Assembly: GCF_023349185.1 (NCBI RefSeq)
Contig: NZ_JAKIKY010000002.1
Coordinates: forward strand, 248,001 to 312,000
DNA length: 64,000 nucleotides
Direction of reading: 5' to 3'
From: Shewanella aquimarina
GTDB taxonomy: Bacteria; Pseudomonadota; Gammaproteobacteria; Enterobacterales; Shewanellaceae
Position 1 is the first letter of the stretch; the number at the start of each line of letters is the position of its first letter. The position numbers and the translations under genes are program-made. Shown here piece by piece: positions 63,408 through 64,000 of the stretch. The notes under the pieces were generated by a model. That model had not been told where the DNA came from. It did no database searches and saw only the letters and a list, made by a program, of their open reading frames with translations.

Positions 63408-64000
63408 TCAGATCTTCCAGCTCAGGGTGGCGCTGTAGTTCGCCGGCGCGCCATAGAAGGCCTGGGCCCAATAGAGACTGTTGAGGTATTTCTCGTCGGT
63501 CACATTGTTGGCGTTGAGGCTCAACTGAAGGTTGTCGTTAAACCGATAGCGGGCCATAAGGTCGACGATGGCATAGGCATCCTGGCGGGTGACGATCGCC
63601 TCGCCCGCATTGTCGAATCCCTCGCCGACAACCCCCTGATTGCGGTAGATATCATCCTGCCAACGCATGTTCATGCCCACCGAGAGGCCCTCTATAGCGG
63701 CCACATCATAGGTGGCGGCAAACTTGAGCAGGCGACTTGGCGTGTAGGCGGCTACCTTCGCGGCGTTCTCGTCATTGCCATCTATGTCGAAGTCGGTGAA
63801 GCCCAGGCTCAGGTTGAGGCCATCGAACACCTCACCGGCTACCTCTAACTCATAGCCCTTGCTGTTGATGCCATCGGCCCCTATGTAGCGTTGATCGCTT
63901 GGTGGCAGAGCAGCGGTGCGGGGATCTGGCACCGCCAGGTTGACCTGCTGGACGTCGAAGTAGGCCAGGCTGGCGATCAGGCGGCCGTCAAACAGCTCGC
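63408..64000 (-). CDS. TonB-dependent siderophore receptor, C-terminal part
   Basis: The frame runs past the right edge of the window, so this is only the last ~197 residues. Alternating beta strands of an outer-membrane barrel are visible (GYELEVAGEVFDGLNLSLGF, ARYRFNDNLQLSLNANNVTDEKYL, ATLSWKI). ELFDGRLIASLAYFDVQQVN and NVTDEKYLNSL are typical of FpvA/FhuE-like ferric-siderophore receptors. The GTG at 63932 is internal, not a start. Substrate not determinable. Confidence 0.85.
   Translation of the reverse strand, partial: ELFDGRLIASLAYFDVQQVNLAVPDPRTAALPPSDQRYIGADGINSKGYELEVAGEVFDGLNLSLGFTDFDIDGNDENAAKVAAYTPSRLLKFAATYDVAAIEGLSVGMNMRWQDDIYRNQGVVGEGFDNAGEAIVTRQDAYAIVDLMARYRFNDNLQLSLNANNVTDEKYLNSLYWAQAFYGAPANYSATLSWKI

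Overview
The window is chromosomal DNA from a gammaproteobacterium, almost certainly a Shewanella. The evidence is metK next to a tkt-epd-pgk-fba cluster, an xerD-dsbC-recJ cluster, the sdaC/serine dehydratase pair, an orphan OmcA/MtrC-type decaheme lipoprotein, a split-Soret cytochrome, and many GGDEF-derived signalling proteins. The species cannot be fixed from sequence reading alone. No rRNA, tRNA, CRISPR array, phage block or intact transposase was seen.

Layout. 1-5.3 kb: tail of a diguanylate cyclase, a PAP2 phosphatase, the sulfur-transfer pair csdA-csdE, the aldo/keto reductase tas and a MarR-GNAT fusion. 5.5-12.6 kb: yjjX, the serine uptake/deamination operon sdaC-sdaB, an acetyltransferase, a dicarboxylate/amino-acid symporter, a META-domain lipoprotein and small membrane proteins. 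12.6-16.3 kb: two tandem paralogues with GAF-like and degenerate GGDEF regions, another acetyltransferase and a VanZ-like protein. 16.4-23.7 kb: metK with a probable MetJ operator, then tkt-epd-pgk-fba, which links the pentose phosphate pathway, pyridoxal phosphate precursor synthesis and glycolysis. 23.9-36.7 kb: an accessory respiratory and regulatory block with a DUF481 porin-like protein, two membrane-anchored ToxR-like regulators, a split-Soret cytochrome with a heme-free OmcA-domain lipoprotein, an unrecognised 473-residue membrane protein, structured repeats, a decaheme lipoprotein, and two overlapping LysR regulators divergent from it. 36.8-46.4 kb: a Cache/PAS/degenerate-GGDEF sensor, a radical SAM protein, an RND efflux pair, srmB and trmN6. 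46.9-52 kb: brnQ, xerD, dsbC and recJ. 52-54.2 kb: two accessory genes separated by the same structured repeats. 54.3-64 kb: an M19-like protein lacking expected metal ligands, a DJ-1/PfpI protein with a divergent LysR regulator, a TetR-controlled aldehyde dehydrogenase, a SpoIIAA-like protein, two UspA proteins, an old yellow enzyme with a divergent TetR regulator, and the C-terminus of a TonB-dependent receptor.

The most unusual signal is a dispersed, strongly structured repeat with six full or partial copies (about 30.35, 30.70, 31.75, 52.01, 53.07 and 54.07 kb). Its stems keep pairing while their sequence changes between copies. One conserved C-A mismatch becomes a G-U wobble, and one conserved TCCC loop becomes a GNRA-type GGGA loop, when the opposite strand is read. 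The copies bracket single accessory genes at two separate loci. A second family, a 166-bp element with inverted-repeat ends, has two copies about 92% identical by eye. One of these separates a TetR-type operator from the aldehyde dehydrogenase start codon.
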